Assembly (NCBI RefSeq): GCF_001808955.1
Contig: NZ_KV795256.1
Span: forward strand, 313,755 to 377,754
From: Rothia sp. HMSC078H08
GTDB taxonomy: Bacteria > Actinomycetota > Actinomycetes > Actinomycetales > Micrococcaceae
DNA: 64,000 bases
Reading direction: 5' to 3'
Positions 8,322-16,971 of this stretch are shown piece by piece. The notes beneath the pieces are model-generated. The model saw nothing but the letters and a program-made list of their open reading frames with translations, ran no database searches and was not told the DNA's origin. Made by a program: the position numbers and the translations under genes. Position 1 is the first letter of the stretch; each line of letters opens with the position of its first letter.

Positions 8322-11300
8322 TTAGCGGGAAGAAATGACGCGCTCGGAGAAGCGGTTCGGGTTACCGAAACGGTGTGCGGTAATCGAAACAGCCTGCTCG
8401 CGGAGGAAGGGCAGCATCTCGATACGGCCAGCCTCGGTGACCGGTGCGAAGTACACTGCAACATCCGGGCGACCACCCAGTGCCGAGTAGATGGACTTCA
8501 CGTCGTTACCGATGTAGCGGATACGGGTGCCTTCCAGCGGAGTACCAGCCAGTGCGCGAACCGGGGTCTTAGCGTTCGAAGCCAGGTACTCGCGGAACTG
8601 AGCGTCCGACTTGACTTCGTACTTGATGCCCTTGTTCTCGAGGACGCCACGGACGTCGACCGGCAGGTCCTTACCGACGGACAGAGCAACCGGTGCGTTA
8701 GCTGCCAGACCGGCGAGCACAACGCGCAGGGTCTCTGCTGCAGATGCGGACTCGTCTGCACGAACCAGAACCTGGGTGGGTACGTAGCGCAGGATGTTGC
8801 GCTCCACGCCCAGCTTCGAGGGATCGTGGCCGAAGCCGAACTCGGTGTCCCAAGCGTGTGCGTCAGAGGAGACACCGCGCTTGATGAAGCCGAAGTCCTC
8901 ACGCTTGCCCAGTTCGGAGTTCTCGATGGTAGCCAGGGTCTCGCGGACGGTCACGGAGTGGGTGACAGCGGTTGCGGTTGCCTGTACGGGCTCCCAATCG
9001 GACAGAGCGATCAGGTAGCTGGGGCCACCAGCCTTGGTACCGGAACCCACGGTGGACTTCTTCCAACCACCGAAGGGCTGACGCTGAACGATTGCACCGG
9101 TAATTGCACGGTTGACGTACAGGTTACCTGCCTGAACCTTGGAGAGCCACAGCTCGAGCTCATCAGCATCCAGCGAGTGCAGACCTGCGGTCAGGCCGTA
9201 ATCGGGTGCGTTCTGCAGCTCGATTGCTTCTTCCAGGGTGTCAGCGGTCATGATACCCAGGATGGGGCCGAAGTACTCAGTCATGTGGTACTCGGAACCG
9301 GGCTTGACGCCTTCACGAACACCGGGGCTCCACAGGCGGCCAGTCTCGTCCAGTTCCTTCGGCTGGATGAGCCAGCGCTCGCCCGGGCCGAGGGTGGTCA
9401 GACCGCGCAGCAGCTTCTCTTCCGGCTTCTGAACAACGGGACCCATCTGGGACTCAATGTCCTGCGGGTGTGCCACGTGCAGGGAGCTGACGGAGTCAAT
9501 CAGCTGGCGGCGGAAACGCTCGGACTGTGCCACGGAGCCAACCAGGATAACGGTCGAACCAGCGGAGCACTTCTGACCTGCGTGGCCGAATGCCGAGTAG
9601 ACGACGTCCTTGACGGCAAGGTCGATGTCAGCGTTCGGGGTGACGATAATCGAGTTCTTACCCGAGGTCTCACCGAACAGGGGCAGGTCATCACGCCAGG
9701 AGCGGAAGAGCTCAGCGGTCTCGTAACCACCGGTCAGGATCAGGCGGTCAACCTCGGGGTGCGAGATGAGCAGCTTGCCTGCAGCGCGGTCAACAACCTT
9801 GACGAGCTTCAGAACTTCCTTGGGAACGCCTGCTTCCCACATGATCTCTGCGATCAGGGCACCGGTGCGAGCGGTGATGGTTGCGGGCTTGAAGATGACA
9901 GCAGAACCTGCAGCCAGACCAGCCAGAACACCACCGGCGGGGATAGCGGTCGGGAAGTTCCACGGGGGAACAACCAGGGTCACATCCACGGACTTGTGCT
10001 TTGCGCCGTCAATCTTCTCGAGGTCCTCAGCCAGCATTGCGTAGTAGTATGCGAAGTCGATTGCCTCGGAGACCTCGGTGTCGCCCTGCTCCAGGGTCTT
10101 GCCAGCCTCAGCTGCCATAACCTCCAGCAGGTCACCGCGGCGCAGTGCAATAGCCTTACCGACCTTGCGCAGAATCTCTGCACGCTCGTGGCCGGAGAGC
10201 TTACCCCATGCCTTGCCAGCTTCTTCAGCTTCCTTGATCAGCTTCTCAGCCTCAGCCTCGCTGGTCAGCTCGTTAGCCTTGAGGGTGTCGATGCCCAGCT
10301 TGCTGGTCTTGGAGCGCTCGAGGATTGCGCGGCCCCACTCACGGTTACCTGCCAGTGCGGGGTCGGTGTCGGGGGTGTTCTCGAAGCGGCCTGCCGGTAC
10401 GAAGACGTTGTCCTCGTTCTCGGTCAGACGGTTCTGGGAGCGCTTGGATGCGGGAACCTCATCGGTGACGGAGTTCAGTGCACGCATGAAGCGGTCCTCT
10501 TCGCGCTTGAAGATGGACTCGTCGGTTGCCAGGTCGAAGATACCGGACATGAAGTTCTCGGAGGAAGCGTTCTCCTCGAGGCGACGGATCAGGTATGCGA
10601 TTGCAACGTCGAATTCCTTGGGGTTCACGACGGGCACGTACAGGAGCAGGTGGCCAACGCGGCGGCGGATAATCTCAGCCTGCTGTTCAGCCATACCGAT
10701 CAGCATCTCGAACTCGACGCGATCCTTAACACCGCGGTCCTCGGACAGCAGCAGAGCGAAAGCAACGTCGAAGAGGTTGTGGCCTGCAATACCGAGGCGG
10801 ATGTTCTTCACGTGCTCGGGGCGCAGTGCGTAGTCCAGAACGCGCTTGTAGTTGGTGTCAGCAGCCTGCTTGGTGTCCCAGGTGGTCAGCGGCCAGCCGT
10901 GCATAACAGCTTCCACGATTTCCATGGAGAGGTTTGCACCCTTAACCAGACGGACCTTGACGCCTGCGCCGCCAGCAGCAACGCGCTTTGCAGCCCACTC
11001 CTGCAGGTGCTGCATTGCAGCCAGGGTGTCGGGCAGGTATGCCTGGAGCACGATGCCTGCTTCCAGGTCCTTCAGCTGGGGCTGGTCCAGGATCTTGGTG
11101 AATACCTCAATGGTGAGGTCCAGGTCCTTGTACTCCTCCATGTCCAGGTTGATGAACTTCTTGGGGGAGGAAGAAGCAGCCAGCTCGTACAGCGGGGTCA
11201 GGCGGCGAACAGCAGTCTCAACAACCTCGTCGAATGCCCAGTGCTGGTGGGGGCCGGAAACAGCGGACACCTTGATGGAGACGTAGTCAACGTCGTCACG

Positions 11301-11813
11301 TGCCAGCAGGCGCTTGGTCTCAGCCAGGCGGTGCTCTGCTTCCTTGTCACCCAGAACTGCCTCACCGAGCAGGTTGACGTTCAGGCGGTTACCGGTCTTG
11401 GTCAGCTCTGCAATTGCGTCGCCCAGCTTCTCCTCGGAAGCGTCGACGATCAGGTGACCGACCATCTCGCGCAGCACGCGGCGTGCAACGGGAACAGTGG
11501 GCCATGCGACCTTACCAGCCAGCTTGCCACCGAAGCCAACAGCGGACTTCATGTACCAGGGCAGGAAGGAAGGTGCCAGGCCGGAAATACGGGAAAGGTT
11601 GCGGCCGGAGACGTTGTCGTCCTCGGGGCGAATAACGCCATCAACAAAGCCGACGGTGAAGGGAAGACCATTGGGGTCCTTCAGAACACCGGCGAGCTGC
11701 TCAGCCGCGAAGGTGGGCTTGATCGACTGGGACTCGTTTACCCACTGACGAACAAGCTGACGAGCTTCCAGAGCCATCTTCTGGTAGTGCTCAGATGCGA
11801 AAGGATGGGTCAT
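8322..11813 (-). CDS. putA: Bifunctional proline dehydrogenase / glutamate semialdehyde dehydrogenase
   Basis: An 1163-residue trifunctional-length fusion that oxidises proline to P5C (FAD-linked barrel) and then to glutamate (NAD-linked aldehyde dehydrogenase). The PRODH part spans about residues 90-450 and ends with the substrate-binding YLIRRLEEN near 408-416. The dehydrogenase half contains PWNFPTAIPAGG, ETSGKN and the catalytic Cys749 in GHAGQKCSAGS. A C-terminal domain of about 200 residues follows. No ribbon-helix-helix DNA-binding domain is present at the N terminus, so unlike E. coli PutA it does not repress itself; the divergent LysR gene is the likely regulator. TAGGAG precedes the ATG. 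Codon use is strongly biased, suggesting high expression. Confidence 0.95.
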   Translation of the reverse strand: MTHPFASEHYQKMALEARQLVRQWVNESQSIKPTFAAEQLAGVLKDPNGLPFTVGFVDGVIRPEDDNVSGRNLSRISGLAPSFLPWYMKSAVGFGGKLAGKVAWPTVPVARRVLREMVGHLIVDASEEKLGDAIAELTKTGNRLNVNLLGEAVLGDKEAEHRLAETKRLLARDDVDYVSIKVSAVSGPHQHWAFDEVVETAVRRLTPLYELAASSSPKKFINLDMEEYKDLDLTIEVFTKILDQPQLKDLEAGIVLQAYLPDTLAAMQHLQEWAAKRVAAGGAGVKVRLVKGANLSMEIVEAVMHGWPLTTWDTKQAADTNYKRVLDYALRPEHVKNIRLGIAGHNLFDVAFALLLSEDRGVKDRVEFEMLIGMAEQQAEIIRRRVGHLLLYVPVVNPKEFDVAIAYLIRRLEENASSENFMSGIFDLATDESIFKREEDRFMRALNSVTDEVPASKRSQNRLTENEDNVFVPAGRFENTPDTDPALAGNREWGRAILERSKTSKLGIDTLKANELTSEAEAEKLIKEAEEAGKAWGKLSGHERAEILRKVGKAIALRRGDLLEVMAAEAGKTLEQGDTEVSEAIDFAYYYAMLAEDLEKIDGAKHKSVDVTLVVPPWNFPTAIPAGGVLAGLAAGSAVIFKPATITARTGALIAEIMWEAGVPKEVLKLVKVVDRAAGKLLISHPEVDRLILTGGYETAELFRSWRDDLPLFGETSGKNSIIVTPNADIDLAVKDVVYSAFGHAGQKCSAGSTVILVGSVAQSERFRRQLIDSVSSLHVAHPQDIESQMGPVVQKPEEKLLRGLTTLGPGERWLIQPKELDETGRLWSPGVREGVKPGSEYHMTEYFGPILGIMTADTLEEAIELQNAPDYGLTAGLHSLDADELELWLSKVQAGNLYVNRAITGAIVQRQPFGGWKKSTVGSGTKAGGPSYLIALSDWEPVQATATAVTHSVTVRETLATIENSELGKREDFGFIKRGVSSDAHAWDTEFGFGHDPSKLGVERNILRYVPTQVLVRADESASAAETLRVVLAGLAANAPVALSVGKDLPVDVRGVLENKGIKYEVKSDAQFREYLASNAKTPVRALAGTPLEGTRIRYIGNDVKSIYSALGGRPDVAVYFAPVTEAGRIEMLPFLREQAVSITAHRFGNPNRFSERVISSR

Positions 11814-11902
11814 CCTTGACTCCTAACTATCTTACTGTGTGCGGTGCACACCACGTTTGGCGATGTCTCTATTTCACCACAAAAGGGTAATAAATACCTC
11901 AT

Positions 11903-11946
11903 TAGAAAAACTGAATGTTTTTTCCAAAATCCATTTAGTTTTTCTA
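11903..11946. promoter_or_regulatory. Large dyad between putA and lysR
   Basis: TAGAAAAACTGAATG (11903-11917) and CATTTAGTTTTTCTA (11932-11946) are inverted repeats matching at 14 of 15 positions with a 14-base spacer. It lies 90-130 bases upstream of the putA start in an AT-rich segment of the divergent 514-base intergenic region. It is a candidate site for the divergent LysR protein. The remaining bases to 12327 carry no supportable gene. Confidence 0.5.
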
Positions 11947-12327
11947 AATGATTGTGCGGTGAGGTTTTCACCCCGCGCCCCCTCCGAACCTCCTGTTCGA
12001 AGAGACAAGGTGAAGTTTGTAGCGGCATCGCTATCCATCTCTCTCAGGCTAGCACTTTCAGAGCGCAAATATCGAACCCACTTCGTAACAGACGAACACT
12101 TCAAAACCAGTCCCAAAAGCATCTTCAACCCCAAGAATCATCACATTCAGCGCGAAAATACTCGCTACACAAGCCAACATGTCGGCACCCCACTTCAGAC
12201 GTCTCAAAAAGAGCCGGCCGAAAGCCCGCGCGGTACCATAGACAAGAGTCCACGATGAGAGACGCGCCACGGAAGAGTTCGGGAGCACAACCCACCCGAA
12301 CAACCGGGCGCACCAGGGAGGAAAAAC

Positions 12328-13254
12328 GTGTCAATCTACGATATCCGACGCATGCAAATGCTCCTCGAAATCCAAGAACGCGGCACCGTCATCGCCGCAG
12401 CCGAAGCACTCAGCCTCACCCCCTCCGCCGTCTCCCAGCAAATCGCCACCCTCGAAAAAGAAACCGGCACCCCGCTGCTGCAGCGCATCGGCAGGCGCGT
12501 ACAGCTCACCAGCGCCGGACTCATCATCGTCGACAGCGCCCGCAGCATCCTGCGCGAACTCGACCGCATGCAAACCTCCGTCGCCAACCTCACCGGCGAA
12601 CCGGCTGGCATGGTACGCCTCGCCATCTTCCAGTCCGCCGCCTTCGCACTGCTACCGGAAACCCTCAGCTACCTTGCCGAACACGCACCCGCACTCACCC
12701 TGCAGGTGTTGCAAATCGACCCCGAAACCGGCACCTCCCTAACCCGAAGCCGCGAATACGACATGGTGCTCTCCGAAGCTTACCCGCACCACCACATCCC
12801 CGAATACCCCGAACTACACTCCGAACTGCTCACCGAAGACCCACTCAGTCTCATCGTGCCCAGTACCTCCACCATCACCTCAATCGAGGAAGCGCACGCA
12901 CTGCCCTGGGTTCTCGAAATGGAACAGAACACCTCCCGCAGCTGGGCGCTCAACCAGTGCCGCACCGCAGGATTCGAGCCGGTCATCCGCTACAGCGCCA
13001 ATGACATGATTACGAACTCCAACCTCGTCAAAGCAGGATTCGCCGTCACCATCGTGCCCGGATTCATCCTCTCCTCCCTCTCCACCACCGAGGGGCTACG
13101 CATCGTAGAGCTACCCGGCAAGCCCTGCCGCAAAATCTTTACCGCCGTACGCCGAGAGTCCGCCGCCAACCCCGCCATCGCCATGGTGCGCGAAGCACTG
13201 CACCACGCGGTCAAGGTAGCATTCGGCGAACACGAAAAGACCGAAACCGTATAG
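12328..13254 (+). CDS. LysR-family transcriptional regulator, divergent from putA
   Basis: A 308-residue LTTR with a winged HTH at residues 5-60 (AAAEALSLTPSAVSQQIATL, then GRRVQLTSAG), a linker helix, and a two-lobed effector domain with segments LTEDPLSLIVP and VKAGFAVTIVPGF. GTG 12328 is the start, with GGGAGG seven bases upstream. LTTRs usually control a divergently transcribed neighbour, so proline-dependent activation of putA is the simplest inference. The effector is unproven. The gene has few T-ending codons and a very high C content at third positions, unlike putA on the other side. Confidence 0.85.
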   Translation: MSIYDIRRMQMLLEIQERGTVIAAAEALSLTPSAVSQQIATLEKETGTPLLQRIGRRVQLTSAGLIIVDSARSILRELDRMQTSVANLTGEPAGMVRLAIFQSAAFALLPETLSYLAEHAPALTLQVLQIDPETGTSLTRSREYDMVLSEAYPHHHIPEYPELHSELLTEDPLSLIVPSTSTITSIEEAHALPWVLEMEQNTSRSWALNQCRTAGFEPVIRYSANDMITNSNLVKAGFAVTIVPGFILSSLSTTEGLRIVELPGKPCRKIFTAVRRESAANPAIAMVREALHHAVKVAFGEHEKTETV

Positions 13255-13295
13255 GAAAAATCAGCCGCCACCCATGCCGGCGCGCTAGACGACAC

Positions 13296-13346
13296 AAAGG
13301 TCGGGGCCGTTCCCACGAACGACCCCGACCTTTCACCATGCCTTTT
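13296..13346 (+). terminator. Terminator after the lysR gene
   Basis: 16-base arms (13296-13311 with 13318-13333) pair with one G-U wobble, followed by CCTTTTTG on the plus strand. Confidence 0.85.
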
Positions 13347-13447
13347 TGAACAGGCGCCTATATATAGAGGTATAAAAGCACACAACAGCGGAGCTACTCC
13401 CCCGCCGTGCCCCTCCTTCGTAGGAGCCATAGGAGCCAGCTTAACTG

Positions 13448-14245
13448 CTAGTTCAGCGAAGCCACCACAGCCGGGCTCTGCACCTCGTAGAACGAAGAGG
13501 ACAAACCGGCTGCCGTCATATCCAGCACAGCGCTCACATGAACCTGCTTCAACGCAGAACCGGCAACACCCGAAGCCACCTGATAATTCAGCTGAACATC
13601 CAGGCGATGACCGCGAGGAATAGCGGTACGCAACTCCAGAACATTCTCGCTACCGGCACCAGCCTGACCGGTCTGCTCGCTACGGCGCACCGCATCAAGA
13701 TTCAGAGCATCCACAGGAGCCACCAAAGCCGAAGCGCCCAGGATACCCGAAGGCAACACCGCCTGACCCGAGGTAACACGAAGAGTCACCGCGGGATTCA
13801 ACAACAAACCGGTCTTCGGATCCTGCGCGCGAGCGCGCACCATCAGGCGAGTACCCACCGGCAGCGTCGAATTACCCTCGTTAATAATGCTCAGGCGAGT
13901 CGGCAAATTCCGGAAAGCAACAGTACGCGCCGGCTGACTCTGCATAGACACAGCCTGCACACCAGACGTTGCCTTCAACTCCAGGCGGATGCACGACTCG
14001 TTATAGCGCATCGGCACCTGCATCAGCGCAGAACTCGCCGCGCCACCGTGCTGTCCACCGCCGCCGCGCTGCCCGCCACGCTGTCCACCAGGACGCTGGG
14101 TCACCGGGCTCACGCGAGCGCGCTTACCGCCCGAACGAGTTGCCGCCTCCGCAGCACTCACGCCGCCAGCCACGAGGGCAGCCGAAGCGCCCGCAACCTT
14201 CAACGCGGTACGGCGAGAAGCGTTCATCAGATTATTCTTAGTCAT
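13448..14245 (-). CDS. Tat-exported protein of unknown function
   Basis: A 265-residue protein. The N terminus is a twin-arginine signal: SRRTALK at residues 10-16, a hydrophobic run, and AEA near residue 34 as a cleavage site. A Gly/Arg/Gln-rich stretch follows (about residues 48-70). The mature remainder is predicted by eye to be beta-rich, with no cysteine pair or catalytic motif I recognise. Its ribosome-binding site AGGGGAG overlaps the stop codon of the preceding beta-propeller gene, eleven bases away, so the two are translationally coupled. The function is unknown; a cell-surface or secreted partner of the propeller protein is inference. Confidence 0.75.
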   Translation of the reverse strand: MTKNNLMNASRRTALKVAGASAALVAGGVSAAEAATRSGGKRARVSPVTQRPGGQRGGQRGGGGQHGGAASSALMQVPMRYNESCIRLELKATSGVQAVSMQSQPARTVAFRNLPTRLSIINEGNSTLPVGTRLMVRARAQDPKTGLLLNPAVTLRVTSGQAVLPSGILGASALVAPVDALNLDAVRRSEQTGQAGAGSENVLELRTAIPRGHRLDVQLNYQVASGVAGSALKQVHVSAVLDMTAAGLSSSFYEVQSPAVVASLN

Positions 14246-14256
14246 TTTCTACTCCC

Positions 14257-15633
14257 CTAAGCCTTCGCGATACGGTACACGCCGCTAATCGTGCCCTGCC
14301 ACCAGGTGCCGTAACGGTCAATCGTGCCCACCATCTGCAGGGTGTCACCACCGCCAAGCAGCAGGCTCACGTGCTGAGGCAGGCGCTGCTCGTGCATCGT
14401 CTTACCGGTTTCCATGTCCAGCGCGACAGCCCACGCGTAGGCGCCATTCGCCAAACCAGCCGGACCGCGGCGACGCTCACAGGTGTAAATCAGCCCGTCG
14501 GCGGCGGAATAGCGAGGAACAGCCGAAGAGTACACATCCTTACGATCCCAAATCTTACGCAGACCGCGGTCGGTAATATCCCAACGCTCCATACCGGGAG
14601 CAAAAAGCGCGTTCGCAGGCACCGACGGACCGGCGCCCTCCGGGTACTTCGGGTAGGGGTAGCCGTAGGTGCTTGCACCGACCATCGTGTTACCCACACC
14701 GATCATGGAGTTCTCAGTGCCAGAGGTACCGGCAGTAAACAGGCCGGCGCTACCGACCTTCGCGCCATTATTGGTGCGGTACACAATGACCGACTCCTGA
14801 ATATCAGAGTTATCGGTCAGCATCACGTAATCGGAGCCGTTCGGACCAAAGAACGTCGGGGAGGCACCGGAGCCCCACGCGAGCTTACCCGGCTTGCGGG
14901 CGCTACCGCGGTCATAGGCATGCCACCATTTGAGGACGGGGGCACCGGTTGCGGTAGCGTTCAGCATATAAATCGCGTGAGAAGTCACCACGCTCACTCC
15001 CAGCGGGCAGGCCGAAATCGAGTTGTCGATGCGCTCGCCGGCCACCGACACCCTGTTCAAGCGCATGGAACGAATCGTGCCGCGCTCCGCATCAACGACC
15101 GCGACGTAGCCGTTCTTCGTGGCAACCCAGATGCGCCCGCCCCAATCGGGCACCAGGCCGACCACCGCGTCCTTGGGGCTCTGGGCCAGCATGCGGCTCA
15201 GGTCGATGCGCTCCTCCACGCGAATACTGCGGCCGTCGCTCGAGTGCCCCAGCTTCAGCAGGCACCGCGAACCGTCCACCAGAACCATGCGGTCCTTCGC
15301 GTCAAGGTAGGCGTACACGCCTCCCAGCAGGGCCCCCTTGGGGATGTCCAGGTGCGAAAGCTCGCGGCCCGTGTGCGGGTCAAGAATCGAAAGCTTCGGG
15401 GTGATGAATTCTCCGTGCGCAAAGACCTGGGTGCACAGCACCTGGATGAAGCCGTCGCGCCCGGCAAGGATCGTCGGGCAGGCGCCGCCAAGCTTGGTTC
15501 CGGTGATGCGCCACTGCCCCGCGCCGGGGCCGGGCAGAGGGGTCGCGTCGGAGGACTGAGCCTCACCGTGCATGGTGGTGACGCCGGGAGCGCCCAGGTG
15601 CGGGTTCCGCTGGGCGTTATAGGTGATGTTCAT
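14257..15633 (-). CDS. Beta-propeller-like protein of unknown function
   Basis: About 458 residues with repeated blade-like segments of the PQQ/quinoprotein style: GRIWVATKNGYVAVVDAERG, AYLDAKDRMVLVDG, YAWAVALDMETGKT. These suggest a propeller of 6-8 blades, fold by inference. No signal peptide is visible, although its coupled partner is Tat-exported. The frame is open to 15744, but ATG 15633 is chosen because GAAAGA lies nine bases upstream, while the earlier ATGs lack a ribosome-binding site. It is the first gene of a two-gene operon. A perfect inverted repeat at 15752-15773 lies upstream. Confidence 0.65.
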   Translation of the reverse strand: MNITYNAQRNPHLGAPGVTTMHGEAQSSDATPLPGPGAGQWRITGTKLGGACPTILAGRDGFIQVLCTQVFAHGEFITPKLSILDPHTGRELSHLDIPKGALLGGVYAYLDAKDRMVLVDGSRCLLKLGHSSDGRSIRVEERIDLSRMLAQSPKDAVVGLVPDWGGRIWVATKNGYVAVVDAERGTIRSMRLNRVSVAGERIDNSISACPLGVSVVTSHAIYMLNATATGAPVLKWWHAYDRGSARKPGKLAWGSGASPTFFGPNGSDYVMLTDNSDIQESVIVYRTNNGAKVGSAGLFTAGTSGTENSMIGVGNTMVGASTYGYPYPKYPEGAGPSVPANALFAPGMERWDITDRGLRKIWDRKDVYSSAVPRYSAADGLIYTCERRRGPAGLANGAYAWAVALDMETGKTMHEQRLPQHVSLLLGGGDTLQMVGTIDRYGTWWQGTISGVYRIAKA

Positions 15634-15751
15634 GTGGCTGGTTCTTTCAACGGTGAGTGACTCGCCAATTCGTGCGGTGCGCACGTAAGCGGTAGACATC
15701 GGTGTTCTGTATCGGTGTTCTGCAGGCGAATGTTGCATCCGCAAGCAAAAA

Positions 15752-15773
15752 TTTGCACCGAGTGCAGTGCAAA
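15752..15773. promoter_or_regulatory. Inverted repeat TTTGCAC-N8-GTGCAAA
   Basis: Perfect 7-bp arms with an 8-base spacer, about 120-140 bases upstream of the beta-propeller start and past the 3' end of the SorC-type gene. It is a candidate operator for the two-gene operon; the binding factor is unknown. Confidence 0.4.
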
Positions 15774-15883
15774 CGACTCACATTGTACGTCTAAGAACCG
15801 CCTCACGACGACACTTCAGTGTCACCTTGAAGCATCATTCAGGCCGAGCTCGAATAATTCGCGGCGGTCGAGGAGTACCTCCT

Positions 15884-15893
15884 CCCCCCCCCC
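15884..15893. repeat. Homopolymeric C10 tract
   Basis: Ten consecutive C (G10 on the minus strand) lie eight bases beyond the stop codon of the SorC-type regulator, preceded by a small AGGAG/CTCCT hairpin. It does not alter the frame of any gene called here. Confidence 0.9.
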
Positions 15894-15900
15894 GAGAAAG

Positions 15901-16848
15901 CTACCTATCCATCAGAACCTTGGCGAGCGCATCGTCCAGCACCAAATCCGTAATCGCGCCGGTGCGCAGAGCCCCGCGGAGCGCCCGCGCGCGGTGCACC
16001 CCCGAAGCCACGCAAATGCGCCGCGGGATACGCGCCAGCTCCTTGGGAGTGGGCCCCGATGCGCGCCGGTTCAGCTCCAAATCGGCCCACGACCCATCCT
16101 CGCGCAATAGCACGGTGCACATATCCCCCACGACTCCCAGCTCGCGCAAGCGGTACTGCTCCTCCGCGTCAAAATACCCGCCCGAGTACACGTGCGAGGG
16201 AATCGGGCCGCCGAACGCACCCACGCCAAAGATGGCCAGGTCCACGCTCTGCTGCACCCGCAGGCTTGCCTGCACGCTGCGCTCGCGCCACATGGCTTCC
16301 TTCGTCTCGGCGTAGTCGAAGAAGGCGGGAACCGGGAAGTGCACGGTCTGCGCCTCGTAGGCGTTGGCCAGCTGCCCCAACAGAGAACCCAGGTACGGAA
16401 TACCCGAGTGGTGCGCGTTGCCCGCGCCGTTGAGCTGCACGACCTTCACGCCGGTCAGGGGGCGGCGCGGCAGATGACGAGAAATCTCAGTCATGGTCGA
16501 ACCCCACGCCACACCCAGGCTCGTTCCATTATCAATCAGGGAGTCAAGTAGAGCCGCCGCAGTACGGGATACCTGACTCATACGGGCAATGGGGGTAGCA
16601 TCCGGGCGCACGTTCACGAGAGTAACGCGCACCTTATAGCGCTCACCGATGCGGCGCTCAAGCTCGCTACGGGCGCGGAAGGAATCATCTAGACGGATCT
16701 GCACCATGCCGCTTTCACGAGCACTTTTAAGGAGGCGCGATACAGTGGCGCGGGAGACTCCCAGACGAGCCGCGATAGCATCCATCGTCATGTTGTGGAT
16801 GTAGTACAGCTGCGCTGCCTCATAGGTATGGTTAGCGCGTTCGTTCAT
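15901..16848 (-). CDS. SorC/DeoR-type sugar-responsive transcriptional regulator
   Basis: A 315-residue protein. The HTH at about residues 17-45 reads MTMDAIAARLGVSRATVSRL, followed by a sugar-binding domain with the family motifs GVAWGSTM, FGVGAFGG and ASGVHRARALRGALR. SorC proteins usually bind phosphorylated sugars or polyols. The open frame runs far upstream antisense to glpD, but ATG 16848 has GGGGGTC upstream and starts the family N terminus. It is divergent from glpD, so control of glycerol genes by glycerol 3-phosphate or a related ligand is the likely role; that is inference. Confidence 0.85.
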   Translation of the reverse strand: MNERANHTYEAAQLYYIHNMTMDAIAARLGVSRATVSRLLKSARESGMVQIRLDDSFRARSELERRIGERYKVRVTLVNVRPDATPIARMSQVSRTAAALLDSLIDNGTSLGVAWGSTMTEISRHLPRRPLTGVKVVQLNGAGNAHHSGIPYLGSLLGQLANAYEAQTVHFPVPAFFDYAETKEAMWRERSVQASLRVQQSVDLAIFGVGAFGGPIPSHVYSGGYFDAEEQYRLRELGVVGDMCTVLLREDGSWADLELNRRASGPTPKELARIPRRICVASGVHRARALRGALRTGAITDLVLDDALAKVLMDR

Positions 16849-16971
16849 CTGCCACAGACCCCCAGTGAAAATCCGTTCATACTGCTTGGTTATTATTTCA
16901 CCATTGGGTTTTACTAAATGCAAGATGAAACCCCCACGCCGCACAAGCGGCAATACAGGAAAGAGCAGTAC
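16849..16971. promoter_or_regulatory. Divergent promoter region of the SorC-type gene and glpD
   Basis: This 123-base AT-rich interval must hold both promoters. GTGAAA at about 16867 and TTTCAC at about 16898 form a wide inverted pair that could be an operator. An upstream ATG at 16918 in frame with glpD has no ribosome-binding site. Confidence 0.5.

Noticed and set aside
8373..11819. Open frame of 1148 codons on the plus strand opposite putA
   Set aside because: It is an exact antisense of a strongly codon-biased gene. The predicted protein has no family features and is rich in Cys, Val and Gln in the manner of antisense translations.
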